64,000 nt of DNA from Micromonospora profundi (lineage in GTDB: Bacteria > Actinomycetota > Actinomycetes > Mycobacteriales > Micromonosporaceae). Positions 9,408-21,571 of the stretch are shown in pieces. The notes beneath the pieces are model-generated. The model ran no database searches. It was not told the origin of the DNA and saw only the letters and a list, made by a program, of their open reading frames with translations. Positions within the stretch are counted from its first letter, which is position 1, and every line of letters begins with the position of its first letter. The stretch is taken from contig NZ_JAATJK010000001.1 of NCBI RefSeq assembly GCF_011927785.1, positions 4,435,001 to 4,499,000 of the forward strand, written 5' to 3'. The position numbers and the translations under genes are program-made.

Positions 9408-9474
9408 AGCTCGACAGGGGCACGGAAAGGTCCTACCTCGCCCCCGGCCGGGGGTCAGGCTCGCCCGGAGGCGG

Positions 9475-10215
9475 TCAGACGTAGAACGAGGTGAACGGGG
9501 CCCAGGGCAGGTTGCGCAGTACCGAGAAGGCGAGCCACGCGGCCAGGAAACCGCCGATGACCTTGGAGCTGATCCGCAGCTCGGGCAGCCGCCAGCCGAA
9601 CGCCTGGTTGCCCGCCCAGGCGACGAAGAGGTACGCCAGGAACGGCAGCGCGAAGACGAACAGGAAGTGGTGCCGGGCAGCGGCCGGCAGGTCGCCGTGC
9701 AGCACGTACCAGAGGGCTCGGGTGCCACCGCAGCCCGGACAGTCCAACCCGGTCGTCAGCTTGAGCAGGCAGGTCGGCGCGGCGTCCGGGTTGGCGTGGG
9801 TCGGGTTGCTCAGCAGCGCGTAGCCCATGCCGGCGGCAACGCAGCCGACGGCTGCCAGCGGCACGGCCCAGCGCGGCGAACGCTCGTAGAGCCGCAACAC
9901 GAACCGGGTGAATCGGTCCGGCTCCGGTGTCGGGTAGCCATAGCCCGGCGGAGGACCCGCCGGCCACCCGGCAGAGCCAGCAGCGACCGGACCGGCCGGA
10001 ACCGGGCCGCCAGCAGGCGGGCCAGCAGCGCCAGGGCCAGCAGCGCCAGGGCCAGCGGCAACCGGGCCAGCAGCAACCGGGCCAGCAGCGCCAGGGCCAA
10101 CCGGGCCGGCAGCACCAGGGCCGGCCGCGTCCGGGCCAGCGGCTTCGGGTGACACCGTGTGGACCGCCCCGGGGGCGGGGTTCGGCTGGTCGACCGGTCC
10201 GGGAACGCTCGTCAC
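9475..10215 (-). CDS. DUF2752 membrane protein with AAGP-rich N-terminus
   Basis: Integral membrane protein of unknown function, about 246 residues. The first 85 residues are a Pro/Ala/Gly tract with AAGPV/AAGPG pentads, then PPPGYGYPTPEP. The DUF2752 core follows, marked by CLLKLTTGLDCPGCGGTRA, with about four hydrophobic segments and a short C-terminus. The CPGCGGTRA cysteine cluster is the family hallmark. A GTG at 10215 is preferred (GTGAG just upstream); a GTG at 10230 is possible. It is 4 bp downstream of the winged-helix gene on the same strand, so probably co-transcribed. Confidence 0.82.
   Translation of the reverse strand: MTSVPGPVDQPNPAPGAVHTVSPEAAGPDAAGPGAAGPVGPGAAGPVAAGPVAAGPGAAGPGAAGPPAGGPVPAGPVAAGSAGWPAGPPPGYGYPTPEPDRFTRFVLRLYERSPRWAVPLAAVGCVAAGMGYALLSNPTHANPDAAPTCLLKLTTGLDCPGCGGTRALWYVLHGDLPAAARHHFLFVFALPFLAYLFVAWAGNQAFGWRLPELRISSKVIGGFLAAWLAFSVLRNLPWAPFTSFYV
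10021..10130. repeat. 15-bp tandem repeats coding AAGP(V/G) pentads
   Basis: Variants of GCCAGCAGCGCCAGG repeat in tandem within the 5' part of the DUF2752 gene. They encode its alanine-glycine-proline pentads on the minus strand. The tract should be prone to copy-number change without breaking the frame. Confidence 0.75.
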
Positions 10216-10219
10216 GCGC

Positions 10220-11449
10220 TCACGGTACACCGGACACGCCGGCCAACGCGGCGGTGAGCGGGCCCGCCAGATCGCCGGCTGCGGGCGGTGCCACCGCGCT
10301 CAGCCCCAGCCAGTCGGCGAGCCGGTACAGCTCGGCCGCCAGGGCTACCGAGGTCTCCCCCGGGTCGGCGCCCGGCTCGACCCACGCGGCCGGCACCAGC
10401 AGCACCCCCGCCTTACGGTCGGCCTTCAGGTCGACCCGGGCGGTGAACCGGTCGCCCTGCAGGAACGGCAGCACGTAGTAGCCGTGGACCCGCTGCGGCG
10501 CCGGCACGTAGATCTCGATGCGGTAGGTGAAGTCGAAGAGCCGCTCGGTGCGGGCCCGCTCCCAGACCAGGGGATCGAAGGGGCTGACAAGCGTGTTGCC
10601 CCGAACCCAGCGAGGCAGTCGGGCCGACGCGTGCAGCCAGGCCGGCTGTCGCCAACCCGCGACGGTGACCGGCACCAGCTCACCGGCCTCGGCCAGCTCC
10701 GCGATGGCCTGGCGGGCGCCGGCCAGTGGCAGCCGGAAATAGTCGCGCAACTCCGGCTCGGCCGCCACCCCCAGCGAGCGCGCGGCGAGGGCCACCAGAC
10801 TCCGGTACGCCTCGGCGTCGGTCGGGGTTGGCGCGGCCAGCACGGCCGACGGGAGGACCCGCTCGGGCAGGTCGTAGCGGCGCGCGAAGGACGTGGTGCG
10901 CTCCGCTGCGGTCACCTCGCCGGCCCAGAACAGGAACTCCAGCGCCCGCTTCACTGCCGACCAGTTCCACCCCCAGTTGCCGGTCTCGCGGGGCGCGTCG
11001 TGCTCGATCTCGGCAGCGGTCAGCGGGCCACGGGCGGCCACCTCGTCGCGTACCCAGGCGACAAGCTCCGGCTGCTCCTCGGCGATGCGTCGCATGCCTC
11101 CCCAGGACTCGCTGTGCGCGCGGGCCATCCGCCAGCGCAACAGCGGGTGCAGCCCGACCGGGACGAGCGACGCCTCGTGGCCCCAGTACTCGAACAGCTC
11201 ACGCGGCCGGCGGTAGGCGGCCTGGTCGAGCATCGTCGTCGGGTACGGACCGAGGCGGCTGTAGAGCGGCATGTAGTGCGCGCGTTGCAGCACGTTCACC
11301 GAGTCCATCTGGATCAGACCGACCCGGTCGAGGACCCGGCGCAGGTGCCGGCGTGTGGGCACGCCGGCAGGCGCCGGGTCGGCGAAGCCCTGGGCTGCGA
11401 GCGCCACACGCCGGGCCTGTGCGAGCGAGAGTGATTCCAGTGCGGCCAT
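10220..11449 (-). CDS. Winged-helix protein, YcaQ/DUF1006 family
   Basis: A 409-residue member of the HTH_42 (YcaQ/AlkZ-like) family. Some members are DNA glycosylases that unhook interstrand crosslinks or remove bulky adducts. Family marks include QMDSVNVLQRAHYMPLYSR near residue 47, EYWGHEASLVP, and the C-terminal SPFDPLVWERARTERLFDF followed by YRIEIYVP and GYYVLPFL. YcaQ-type enzymes use a QxD motif, and QMD at about 47-49 fits. The ATG at 11449 opens at MAALESLSL. Divergent from a GNAT gene across 78 bp. The substrate cannot be read from sequence. Confidence 0.85.
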   Translation of the reverse strand: MAALESLSLAQARRVALAAQGFADPAPAGVPTRRHLRRVLDRVGLIQMDSVNVLQRAHYMPLYSRLGPYPTTMLDQAAYRRPRELFEYWGHEASLVPVGLHPLLRWRMARAHSESWGGMRRIAEEQPELVAWVRDEVAARGPLTAAEIEHDAPRETGNWGWNWSAVKRALEFLFWAGEVTAAERTTSFARRYDLPERVLPSAVLAAPTPTDAEAYRSLVALAARSLGVAAEPELRDYFRLPLAGARQAIAELAEAGELVPVTVAGWRQPAWLHASARLPRWVRGNTLVSPFDPLVWERARTERLFDFTYRIEIYVPAPQRVHGYYVLPFLQGDRFTARVDLKADRKAGVLLVPAAWVEPGADPGETSVALAAELYRLADWLGLSAVAPPAAGDLAGPLTAALAGVSGVP

Positions 11450-11527
11450 CGTCGGCGACCCTAAATCATGGGTACGACGCCGGTGCGGGAAGTGGACTCG
11501 GACCGTCACTGGGCATAGAACGGTGCA

Positions 11528-12079
11528 ATGCTGACGATCCGCCGTGAGGAGCCGGACGACGCCGACGCGGTTGCCCGGGTGCACGTGCACGGCTGGCAGG
11601 CGGGTTACGCCGGTTTCATGCCGGACGAGGTGCTCGCACGGCTGAACGTGGCGGCCTGGGCGCAGCGCCGCCGTGCCGTCGGCACCGCCGACCCGGAGCA
11701 CCCGTTCACCACGCTGCTCGGCGAGGCGGACGGACTGGTCGTCGGCTTCACCACGTTCGGGCCGTACCGTCGAAACCAGGACCGCGACGACCTGGACCCG
11801 GCCGTCGGCGAGGTGCTGGCGCTCTACGTCGAGCCGGCGTTCTGGGGTGACGGGACGGCCGCTGCGCTGTTCGCCGCCGCGCGGGCCGGGCTCGGTGAGC
11901 GGGGCTGGACCGACTATCGACTGTGGGTGTTGGCGGACAACGTGCGGGCACGCCGGTTCTGCGAGCGGGCCGGGTTGTCACCGGACGGTGAGCAGGCGAC
12001 CTATCAGGTGCCGCTCGCCGGCGGGCGTGGGCCGCTCGGGCTGGTCGAGCTGCGGTACGCCGGACGCCTCGACGGCTGA
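11528..12079 (+). CDS. GNAT family N-acetyltransferase
   Basis: A 183-residue acetyl-CoA-dependent transferase of unknown substrate. The N-terminal RREEPDDADAVARVHVHGWQ helix and motif A, EVLALYVEPAFWGDGTAAAL, with the pyrophosphate loop WGDGTA, identify the fold. A second conserved segment, LWVLADNVRARRFCERAGL, matches the GNAT C-terminal motif. Its 3' end overlaps the convergent GT87 gene by about 100 bp. A second GNAT of similar type lies at 13288, which may reflect old duplication around the GT87 gene. Confidence 0.87.
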   Translation: MLTIRREEPDDADAVARVHVHGWQAGYAGFMPDEVLARLNVAAWAQRRRAVGTADPEHPFTTLLGEADGLVVGFTTFGPYRRNQDRDDLDPAVGEVLALYVEPAFWGDGTAAALFAAARAGLGERGWTDYRLWVLADNVRARRFCERAGLSPDGEQATYQVPLAGGRGPLGLVELRYAGRLDG

Positions 12080-13252
12080 CCCGGGTGGGGTCAGCCACCG
12101 GCGGATCGGCAGGAAGGCCAGCAGCGCGAGGCTGATCCATACGTACGCGTTGCTGCCCAGGAAACCGTCGACGCCTGTGAAGTCCTTCTCCCAGAACCAC
12201 ACCGTACGGCTGATCAGCAGCGCGTACCCGATGGTCGCGGCGGCAAGCAGGACCCGCCTGCGGCGGCCTGCGGGCGCGGCCATCGCGTTGTCGACGAGCA
12301 GGATCAGCGCGGGCAGCAACCAGACCAGGTGGTGCACCCAGGTGACGGGGCTGACCAGGCACATCACCGCGCCGGTGAGCGCCAGGCCGGTCGCCTCGTC
12401 GCCGGCCGCGACGGCGGCCCGGGAGCGCCAGGCCCAGAGCGCCAGGGTGGCGAGCACCAGCAGCAGCCACAGCAGGGTGCTCGGGTGCTGCGGGTCGAGT
12501 CGGGCCACCACCCCGCGCAGCGACTGGTTGGAGACGAAGGCGAGTTCGCCCACCCGGCCGGTGTTCCACAGCGCTTCGGTCCAGAACTCCCTCGACGCGT
12601 TCGGAAAGAGCGCCCCGGCCAGCAGAGTGACACCGGCTGCGGTGCCGCTGGCGGTCAGCGCCGCGCGCCACCGCCCGGTGACCAGCAGGTAGACGATGAA
12701 GATGCCCGGGGTCAGTTTGATCGCCGTGGCCAGGCCGATGCCCGCGCCCGCCCACCGGTTGCCGGTCGGCAGCAGCCGCAGCAGGTCCACCGCCACCAGG
12801 AAGAGCAGCAGTGTGTTGACCTGGCCGAAGTTGACGGTTTCCCGCATCGGCTCGAAGGCTGCGGCCAGGCAGAGCGCCACGGCCAGGGCGAACCAGCGCG
12901 TCCAGCCGGCGCGGCGGGCGATCGGGTCTACCAGCCACCAGATCAGCAGCGTGGTGGTGACCACGCTTGCCGTCACGCTCACGATGATCGCGGCGGTCCA
13001 CGGCAGGTACGCCATCGGGACCATGACCAGCGCGGCGAACGGGGGGTAGGTGAAGCCGTACTGGGTGCCGGGTTTGAGGTAGTCGTAGATCTCCCCGCCG
13101 TCGTGCACCCACCAGGTCAGCGCGCCGTAGTAGACCTTGAGGTCGAAGAAGCCGTGCCGGACGGCCGCCACGGCGAGGAACGCGGTGACCGCCGCGGCGA
13201 GCACCACCACGCCCGCGACCTGCGCGGTCGTCTTGTTGGCACCCTGCGCCAC
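11978..13252 (-). CDS. GT87-family polyprenyl-phosphate-dependent mannosyltransferase-like protein
   Basis: A 424-residue multi-pass membrane protein, about nine to ten hydrophobic segments, of the GT87/DUF2029 family. Actinobacterial members add mannose to lipomannan-type lipoglycans from polyprenyl-phosphomannose. GFFDLKVYYGALTWW, KPGTQYGFTYPPF and GQVNTLLLFLVA are typical family segments, and the acidic FFDLKVYY loop should hold the catalytic aspartate. The GTG at 13252 is chosen because GGGAGG lies eight bases upstream. The last 34 codons are antisense to the end of the GNAT gene. Divergent from another GNAT by 35 bp. Confidence 0.87.
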   Translation of the reverse strand: MAQGANKTTAQVAGVVVLAAAVTAFLAVAAVRHGFFDLKVYYGALTWWVHDGGEIYDYLKPGTQYGFTYPPFAALVMVPMAYLPWTAAIIVSVTASVVTTTLLIWWLVDPIARRAGWTRWFALAVALCLAAAFEPMRETVNFGQVNTLLLFLVAVDLLRLLPTGNRWAGAGIGLATAIKLTPGIFIVYLLVTGRWRAALTASGTAAGVTLLAGALFPNASREFWTEALWNTGRVGELAFVSNQSLRGVVARLDPQHPSTLLWLLLVLATLALWAWRSRAAVAAGDEATGLALTGAVMCLVSPVTWVHHLVWLLPALILLVDNAMAAPAGRRRRVLLAAATIGYALLISRTVWFWEKDFTGVDGFLGSNAYVWISLALLAFLPIRRWLTPPGSAVEASGVPQLDQPERPTPAGERHLIGRLLTVR

Positions 13253-13287
13253 CGTCGCCTCCCTGGCCCTGCGTAGGCTTCCGTCCC

Positions 13288-13872
13288 ATGGCTCTCGGGT
13301 ACGTCCGCCCGGCGCGTCCCGAGGACGCCGGCGAAATCGCACGCATCCAGCTCGCGACCTGGCGGGTCGCGTACCGCCGGATCCTTCCGCGGCACGTGCT
13401 CGACAACCTGGACGAGGCGTTCCTCGCCCGGCGGTGGAGCGCCGCGGTGCTGGAGCCGCCCTCGGCGGCGCACCGGGTGCTTGTCGCCGTCGAACAGGCC
13501 GAGCAATCGTATCTGGTGGGGTTCGCCGCCTCCGGCCCGGCCGACGCCGAGGCGCTGGCTCCGGGCGAGCCGGCCGAGGCGCTCGGCCCGGACGTGGCGG
13601 CGGTGACCGACCTGCTGGTCGAGCCGCGCTGGGGTCGGCGTGGGCACGGCAGCCGGCTGCTCGCCGCGGCGGTCGACCTGTGGCGGGAGGACGGGCTCAG
13701 CCGGGCGGTGGCCTGGGCGTTCGAGGGTGACGAGGCGACGCGGAAGTTCCTGACCAGCACCGGCTGGGAGGCCGACGGCGCGGCCCGCGCGCTGGACGTC
13801 GACGACATGCTGGTGCCGCAGGTACGCCTGCACGTGGGCGTCCCGGCCGAGAAGGTGCCGGCCGACGACTGA
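13288..13872 (+). CDS. GNAT family N-acetyltransferase
   Basis: A 194-residue GNAT protein. VRPARPEDAGEIARIQLATW at the N-terminus and motif A, VTDLLVEPRWGRRGHGSRLL, with the acetyl-CoA loop RRGHGS are clear. WAFEGDEATRKFLTSTGWE fits the C-terminal strand and helix. The start ATG is 35 bp from the divergent GT87 start, so the two promoters must overlap. Substrate unknown. Confidence 0.87.
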   Translation: MALGYVRPARPEDAGEIARIQLATWRVAYRRILPRHVLDNLDEAFLARRWSAAVLEPPSAAHRVLVAVEQAEQSYLVGFAASGPADAEALAPGEPAEALGPDVAAVTDLLVEPRWGRRGHGSRLLAAAVDLWREDGLSRAVAWAFEGDEATRKFLTSTGWEADGAARALDVDDMLVPQVRLHVGVPAEKVPADD

Positions 13873-13967
13873 CGCGGCACGCCCGCCGGACTAGCCCCTG
13901 ATGTCGGACCGTTCGCCTACGGTCGGGGTCAGGGGGCAGCGACCGCGCCCCACAGCGAGGGGGCACA

Positions 13968-14345
13968 GTGTTCACAGACACCAGAGCGTTCAGCGGGTTC
14001 TCGGTGGATGACGTCGACGAGGCCCAGCGGTTCTACGGCGACACCCTCGGCCTGCGCGTCACCCGTGACGATGCGATGGGCGGGCTGCTGACCCTGCACA
14101 TCGCCGGGGACCGGCCCATCCTGGTCTACCCGAAGCGTGACCACACGCCGGCGACCTACACGGTGCTCAACTTCCCTGTCGACGACGTGGACCGGACGGT
14201 CGACGAGTTGACCGCGCGCGGGGTGCGCTTCGCCCGCTACGACGGGATGCCGCAGGACGAGAAGGGGATCATGCGCGGGCACGGACCGACGATCGCGTGG
14301 TTCACCGACCCGGCCGGCAACGTCCTCTCCGTCCTGGAGCAGTAG
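13968..14345 (+). CDS. VOC family (glyoxalase-fold) protein
   Basis: A 125-residue vicinal-oxygen-chelate domain. It begins [21 protein letters not shown] and ends [15 protein letters not shown], both standard for stand-alone VOC proteins. The GTG start at 13968 has GAGGGGG six bases upstream. Members include dioxygenases, glyoxalases and resistance proteins, and the sequence does not decide between these. It is convergent with the dapB-derived fragment that follows. Confidence 0.88.
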   Translation: MFTDTRAFSGFSVDDVDEAQRFYGDTLGLRVTRDDAMGGLLTLHIAGDRPILVYPKRDHTPATYTVLNFPVDDVDRTVDELTARGVRFARYDGMPQDEKGIMRGHGPTIAWFTDPAGNVLSVLEQ

Positions 14346-14366
14346 GCGAAGCCACGAGGCGCGCTG

Positions 14367-15070
<704 letters not shown>

Positions 15071-15097
15071 CGGCGGATGCTACCCAGCCCGGACAGA

Positions 15098-15148
15098 GAG
15101 ATCTTGGACAATTTCCGTTACGCGAGAACGGAAACTGTCCAAGATCTC
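15098..15148. terminator. Hairpin downstream of dapB
   Basis: Arms of 22 bp with a single mismatch (GAGATCTTGGACAATTTCCG and on, 15098-15119 against 15127-15148), with a 7-base loop ACGCGAG. It starts three bases past the dapB stop, so it can act as the dapB terminator. The 13-mer TGTCCAAGATCTC of its right arm recurs upstream of thyX at 8944. Confidence 0.75.
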
Positions 15149-15151
15149 CGG

Positions 15152-17492
<2,341 letters not shown>

Positions 17493-17539
17493 GTGTTGCT
17501 CCCGGCTCGACGAGGGGTGGGTGTTGCGGGTACTGGAGG

Positions 17540-19927
17540 TCAGCTGTGCCGGGTCCGGCGGCGCGGACGCTCGCCGCCCTCGCCACCCTCGCCGCCACCG
17601 TTGCCGCCGCCCTCGCCACGCTCCGGGCCACGGCCGCCCCGGTCGCCGCCACGCTCGCGGTCGCCCCGGTCACGCGGACCACGGTCGCCCCGGTCGCGGC
17701 TGGCCGGCCGGTCGCCACCGGCGGCCTCACCGGCGGCGGGCGCCTCGGCGCCCTCCGGGCGGACCTTGTCCAGGTAGATCTTGCCGCGGGCGTCGATGTC
17801 CGCGATCTCGACCTCGACCCGGTCGCCGACGTTGAGGAAGTCCTCGACGCGCTCGACCCGCTTGCCGTCGCCGACCTTGGAGATGTGCAGCAGACCGTCG
17901 CGGCCGGGCAGCAGCGAGATGAACGCCCCGAACGCGGCGGTCTTGACCACCGTGCCGAGGAACCGCTCGCCCTGCTTCGGCAGCGTCGGGTTGGCGATCC
18001 CGTTGATCCGGTCGACGGCCGCCTGGGCCGACGGGCCGTTGGTGGCGCCGACGTAGATCGTGCCGTCGTCCTCGATGGAGATCTCGGCGCCGGTCTCGTC
18101 CTGGATCGCGTTGATGGTCTGCCCCTTCGGGCCGATCACCATGCCGATCTTGTCGACCGGGATCTTGACGGTGGTGACCCGCGGCGCGTAGTCGGACATC
18201 TCGGCCGGAGCCTCGATCGCCGCCTTCATCACGCCGAGGATGACCTGCCGGGCCTCGTTGGCCTGCTGAAGCGCGGCGGCCAGCACGTCCGACGGGATGC
18301 CGTTGAGCTTGGTGTCGAGCTGGAGCGCGGTCACGAACTCCGGCGTGCCGGCGACCTTGAAGTCCATGTCACCGAACGCGTCCTCGGCACCGAGGATGTC
18401 GGTGAGCGTCACGTACTGGGTCTTGCCGTCCACCTCGTCGGAGATGAGCCCCATCGCGATGCCGGCGACCGGCGCCTTGAGCGGCACACCCGCGGAGAGC
18501 AGGCCCAGCGTCGACGCGCAGACCGAACCCATCGAGGTGGAGCCGTTGGAGCCGAGCGCCTCGGAGACCTGCCGGATGGCGTACGGGAACTCCTCGCGCG
18601 ACGGCAGCACCGGGATCAGCGCGCGCTCGGCGAGAGCACCGTGGCCGATCTCGCGACGCTTCGGCGAGCCGACCCGGCCGGTCTCACCGGTCGAGTACGG
18701 CGGGAAGTTGTAGTTGTGCATGTAGCGCTTGCGGTTCTCCGGGGACAGCGTGTCCACCATCTGCTCCATGCGGAGCATGTTCAGCGTGGTGACGCCCAGG
18801 ATCTGGGTCTCGCCCCGCTCGAACAGCGCCGAACCGTGCACCCGGGGCAGCACGCCGACCTCGGCGGTCAGCGTACGGATGTCACGCGGGCCACGGCCGT
18901 CCATGCGGACCTGCTCGCGCAGCACGCGGTTGCGCACCTCGGACTTGGTCAGCGACCGGAAGGCGGCGCTGAGCTCCTTCTCCCGACCCTCGAACCGGGC
19001 GCCAAGCTCCTCGGCGACCCGCGTCTTGACCCGGTCCAGGGCCTCCTCGCGGTCGGCCTTGCCGGCGATGGTGATCGCCTCGGCCACGTCGGCGCGGGCC
19101 ACGTCGGAGACGGCGGCGTACACGTCGTCCTGGTAGTCCAGGAAGACCGGGAACTCGGAGACCGGCTTGGCGGCGACCTCGGCCAGCTCGCTCTGCGCGC
19201 GGCACAGCTCACGGATCGCGGGCTTCGCGGCCTCCAGGCCGCTGGCCACGACCTCCTCGGTCGGGGCGGTCGCGCCGGCCGAGATCAGGGCGACGGCGTT
19301 CGGCGTGGCCTCCGCCTCGACCATCATGATCGCGACGTCGCCGTCTTCGAGCGTGCGGCCGGCCACGACCATGTCGAAGGTGGCGCGAGCCAGCTCCTCC
19401 AGGGTCGGGAAGGCGACCCACTGGCCATCGATGTGGGCGACCCGGGTCGCACCGATCGGGCCGGAGAACGGCAGGCCGGAGAGCTTCGTCGACATCGAGG
19501 CGGCGTTGATCGCCACGACGTCGTACGGGTGCTGCGGGTCGAGCGCGAGGATGGTCTCGACGACCTGGACCTCGTTGCGCAGGCCCTTGACGAACGACGG
19601 GCGCAGCGGACGGTCGATCAGCCGGCAGGTGAGGATCGCGTCCTCGCTGGGCCGACCCTCACGGCGGAAGAACGAGCCGGGGATGCGGCCCGCGGCGTAC
19701 ATCCGCTCCTCGACGTCGACGGTCAGCGGGAAGAAGTCGAACTGCTCCTTCGGCTGCTTGCCGGCGGTGGTGGCGGAGAGGACCACCGTCTCGCCCAGCT
19801 GGGCGATGACGGAACCGGCGGCCTGGCGGGCCAGCCGACCGGTGGAGAAGGTGATCTCGCGGGTGCCGAAGGACCCGTTGTCGATCACGGCGGTGCGGGA
19901 TTCGGTGCCGAGTTTGGTCTCGGTCAT
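17540..19927 (-). CDS. pnp: Polyribonucleotide nucleotidyltransferase (PNPase)
   Basis: Phosphorolytic 3'-5' exoribonuclease and RNA-tailing enzyme. It has 795 residues: two RNase PH domains, then KH ([19 protein letters not shown]) and S1 ([20 protein letters not shown]). Core catalytic segments such as [13 protein letters not shown] are intact. After the S1 domain a 55-residue tail of Arg/Gly/Asp repeats ([18 protein letters not shown]) follows, an RGG-like disordered RNA-binding tail seen in actinobacterial PNPases. AAGGAG precedes the ATG at 19927. Confidence 0.97.
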   Translation of the reverse strand: MTETKLGTESRTAVIDNGSFGTREITFSTGRLARQAAGSVIAQLGETVVLSATTAGKQPKEQFDFFPLTVDVEERMYAAGRIPGSFFRREGRPSEDAILTCRLIDRPLRPSFVKGLRNEVQVVETILALDPQHPYDVVAINAASMSTKLSGLPFSGPIGATRVAHIDGQWVAFPTLEELARATFDMVVAGRTLEDGDVAIMMVEAEATPNAVALISAGATAPTEEVVASGLEAAKPAIRELCRAQSELAEVAAKPVSEFPVFLDYQDDVYAAVSDVARADVAEAITIAGKADREEALDRVKTRVAEELGARFEGREKELSAAFRSLTKSEVRNRVLREQVRMDGRGPRDIRTLTAEVGVLPRVHGSALFERGETQILGVTTLNMLRMEQMVDTLSPENRKRYMHNYNFPPYSTGETGRVGSPKRREIGHGALAERALIPVLPSREEFPYAIRQVSEALGSNGSTSMGSVCASTLGLLSAGVPLKAPVAGIAMGLISDEVDGKTQYVTLTDILGAEDAFGDMDFKVAGTPEFVTALQLDTKLNGIPSDVLAAALQQANEARQVILGVMKAAIEAPAEMSDYAPRVTTVKIPVDKIGMVIGPKGQTINAIQDETGAEISIEDDGTIYVGATNGPSAQAAVDRINGIANPTLPKQGERFLGTVVKTAAFGAFISLLPGRDGLLHISKVGDGKRVERVEDFLNVGDRVEVEIADIDARGKIYLDKVRPEGAEAPAAGEAAGGDRPASRDRGDRGPRDRGDRERGGDRGGRGPERGEGGGNGGGEGGEGGERPRRRTRHS

Positions 19928-20119
19928 GTGCTGTAGTGCTCCTTCGCGTCGTGGGCCCACGACATCGGGGAGCTGCTCAGCCGGCCGGTCTTCGATCGAA
20001 GCGCCCGGGTGGCCGGCATGATGCCGGGATTCCCGGGGGCCACTACCGGAGACCGGTACGCTGACCGGCTCCCTGTCGGGTGGTCGCGCGGCCCGTGTTC
20101 TTCAGGTGGGACGCGGTAC

Positions 20120-20147
20120 GGGGGAGCGGCCGGTCGGCCACTCCCCC
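20120..20147 (-). terminator. Hairpin after rpsO
   Basis: A 28-base hairpin (GGGGGAGCGGCCGG then the near-complement CGGCCACTCCCCC, one mismatch) begins six bases past the rpsO stop. There is no U-tract. It may attenuate read-through into pnp, which in many bacteria is co-transcribed with rpsO. Confidence 0.7.
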
Positions 20148-20153
20148 GTCACG

Positions 20154-20423
20154 TCACCGGCGCAGGCCGAGCCGCTCGATGAGCGACCGGTAGCGGGCAA
20201 TGTCCTTCTTCTGGACGTAGTTGAGCAGCCGACGGCGACGGCCGACCAGCAGCAGCAGCCCACGGCGGCTGTGGTGGTCGTGCTTGTGCACCTTCAGGTG
20301 CTCGGTCAGCTCGGCGATCCGCTTGGTGAGGACCGCTACCTGGACCTCCGGCGAACCGGTGTCGCCCTCGGCGGTCGCGTACTCCGCGCGGATGCTGGCC
20401 TTGGCTTCCTGGTCGAGCGCCAT
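20154..20423 (-). CDS. rpsO: 30S ribosomal protein S15
   Basis: An 89-residue primary-binding ribosomal protein that contacts 16S r[19 protein letters not shown] and [20 protein letters not shown], followed by [16 protein letters not shown], are the family signature from end to end. AGGGAG lies upstream of the ATG. It sits upstream of pnp, the standard bacterial arrangement. Confidence 0.99.
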   Translation of the reverse strand: MALDQEAKASIRAEYATAEGDTGSPEVQVAVLTKRIAELTEHLKVHKHDHHSRRGLLLLVGRRRRLLNYVQKKDIARYRSLIERLGLRR

Positions 20424-20625
20424 GTTCTCCCTGTTTCGATGGGTTGATCAAGTGGGTGTCCGTCGTCCAGCTGGACCGGTAACGGACCGGTACCTCGCAC
20501 CCGCGGCGTCGAGCAGGCACGCGAGGCCCCACGCCGGTCACCCGACGTCCCGGCAAGACTACCAGCCCCCGGCGGAACCGCCCGGTGAAGGGCTCGTCGG
20601 GAGCGGCGCGATCCTCCCGCGGTGA

Positions 20626-21555
20626 TCAGCTCAAGGCGCGCCGGGTGCGTGCGACGTCCTCTTCGATCTGGGCGATCAACGGCTCGACCGAGTCGTACCG
20701 GACCTGACCACGCAGGTGCGTCACGAAGTCCAACGCCAGCCGCTCACCGTAGAGGTCACCGTCGAAGTCCAGCGCGTACGCCTCCACACGTCGCTCCCGG
20801 CCGGAGAACGTCGGGTTGGTGCCCACCGACACCGCCGACATCAGCGGCTCGCGCTGCCCCCTGCGGATCAGTCGGGCCGCGTACACCCCGTCGGCGGGAA
20901 CCGCCGCGTACCTGTGGCAGAGCAGGTTGGCGGTGGGGAAGCCCAGCACCCGGCCGCGCTGGTCGCCACGGACCACCACCCCCTCCACCCGGTGCTGACG
21001 GCCCAGCGCGGCGGCGGCCGCCCCCACGTCACCCGCGTCGACGCAGGATCGGATGTACGTGGAGGAGAAGACAGTGCCGTCCTGCGTGACGAGTGGGGCG
21101 TCCTCGACGCCGAAGCCGAAGGTCTGGCCCAGCCGCTCCAGCAGCGCCACGTCGCCGGCAGCCCGGTGCCCGAAGCGGAAGTTGCTGCCCACCACCACCA
21201 GTGCCGCGTGCAGGTGCTCGACGAGGATGTCGTGCACGAACTGCTCGGGCGGCAGCCGGGAGAACTCCGGGGTGAACGGCACCACGCAGAGCACGTCCAC
21301 GCCGAGCGCCTCGATCAACTCGGCCTTGCGGGCCGGTTCGGTGAGCACCGCCGGGTGGGAGCCGGGCCGGACCACCTCGGCCGGGTGCGGGTCGAACGTG
21401 ACCACCACCGACTGCACGCCCAACTCCCGTGCCCGGGCCACGGCGTGCCCGATGGTCGCCTGGTGCCCCTTGTGCACGCCGTCGAACACGCCGATGGTGA
21501 CGACCGAGCGCCCCCAGCCACCGGGCGCCGCGTCGTACCCCCGCCACCGCTGCAT
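20626..21555 (-). CDS. ribF: Bifunctional riboflavin kinase/FAD synthetase
   Basis: Makes FMN and then FAD from riboflavin. It has 309 residues from the ATG at 21555, which has GGGGAGG at ideal distance. The N-terminal adenylyltransferase domain has GVFDGVHKGHQ and VVVGSNFRFGHRAAGD plus SSTYIR. The C-terminal kinase domain has GRVLGFPTANL and AVSVGTNPTF. Upstream lies a palindromic repeat element and then truB on the same strand. Confidence 0.97.
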   Translation of the reverse strand: MQRWRGYDAAPGGWGRSVVTIGVFDGVHKGHQATIGHAVARARELGVQSVVVTFDPHPAEVVRPGSHPAVLTEPARKAELIEALGVDVLCVVPFTPEFSRLPPEQFVHDILVEHLHAALVVVGSNFRFGHRAAGDVALLERLGQTFGFGVEDAPLVTQDGTVFSSTYIRSCVDAGDVGAAAAALGRQHRVEGVVVRGDQRGRVLGFPTANLLCHRYAAVPADGVYAARLIRRGQREPLMSAVSVGTNPTFSGRERRVEAYALDFDGDLYGERLALDFVTHLRGQVRYDSVEPLIAQIEEDVARTRRALS

Positions 21556-21571
21556 GCCGTTCCTCCCCTGC

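Larger units (their letters stand above)
8834..9474. other. Long non-coding gap upstream of thyX, repeat-rich
   Basis: The only stretch over 300 bases without a supported gene. It holds three copies of a 16-bp palindrome and a run of CCGCCG-type short repeats (both annotated separately). It also has a 13-mer, TGTCCAAGATCTC, at 8944-8956 that recurs in the hairpin next to dapB. Reading frames here are repeat-driven, with no convincing start and no recognisable product. Confidence 0.6.

Noticed and set aside
17540..20423. Head-to-tail rpsO-pnp arrangement as something unusual
   Set aside because: This order, with a hairpin in between, is standard in bacteria.
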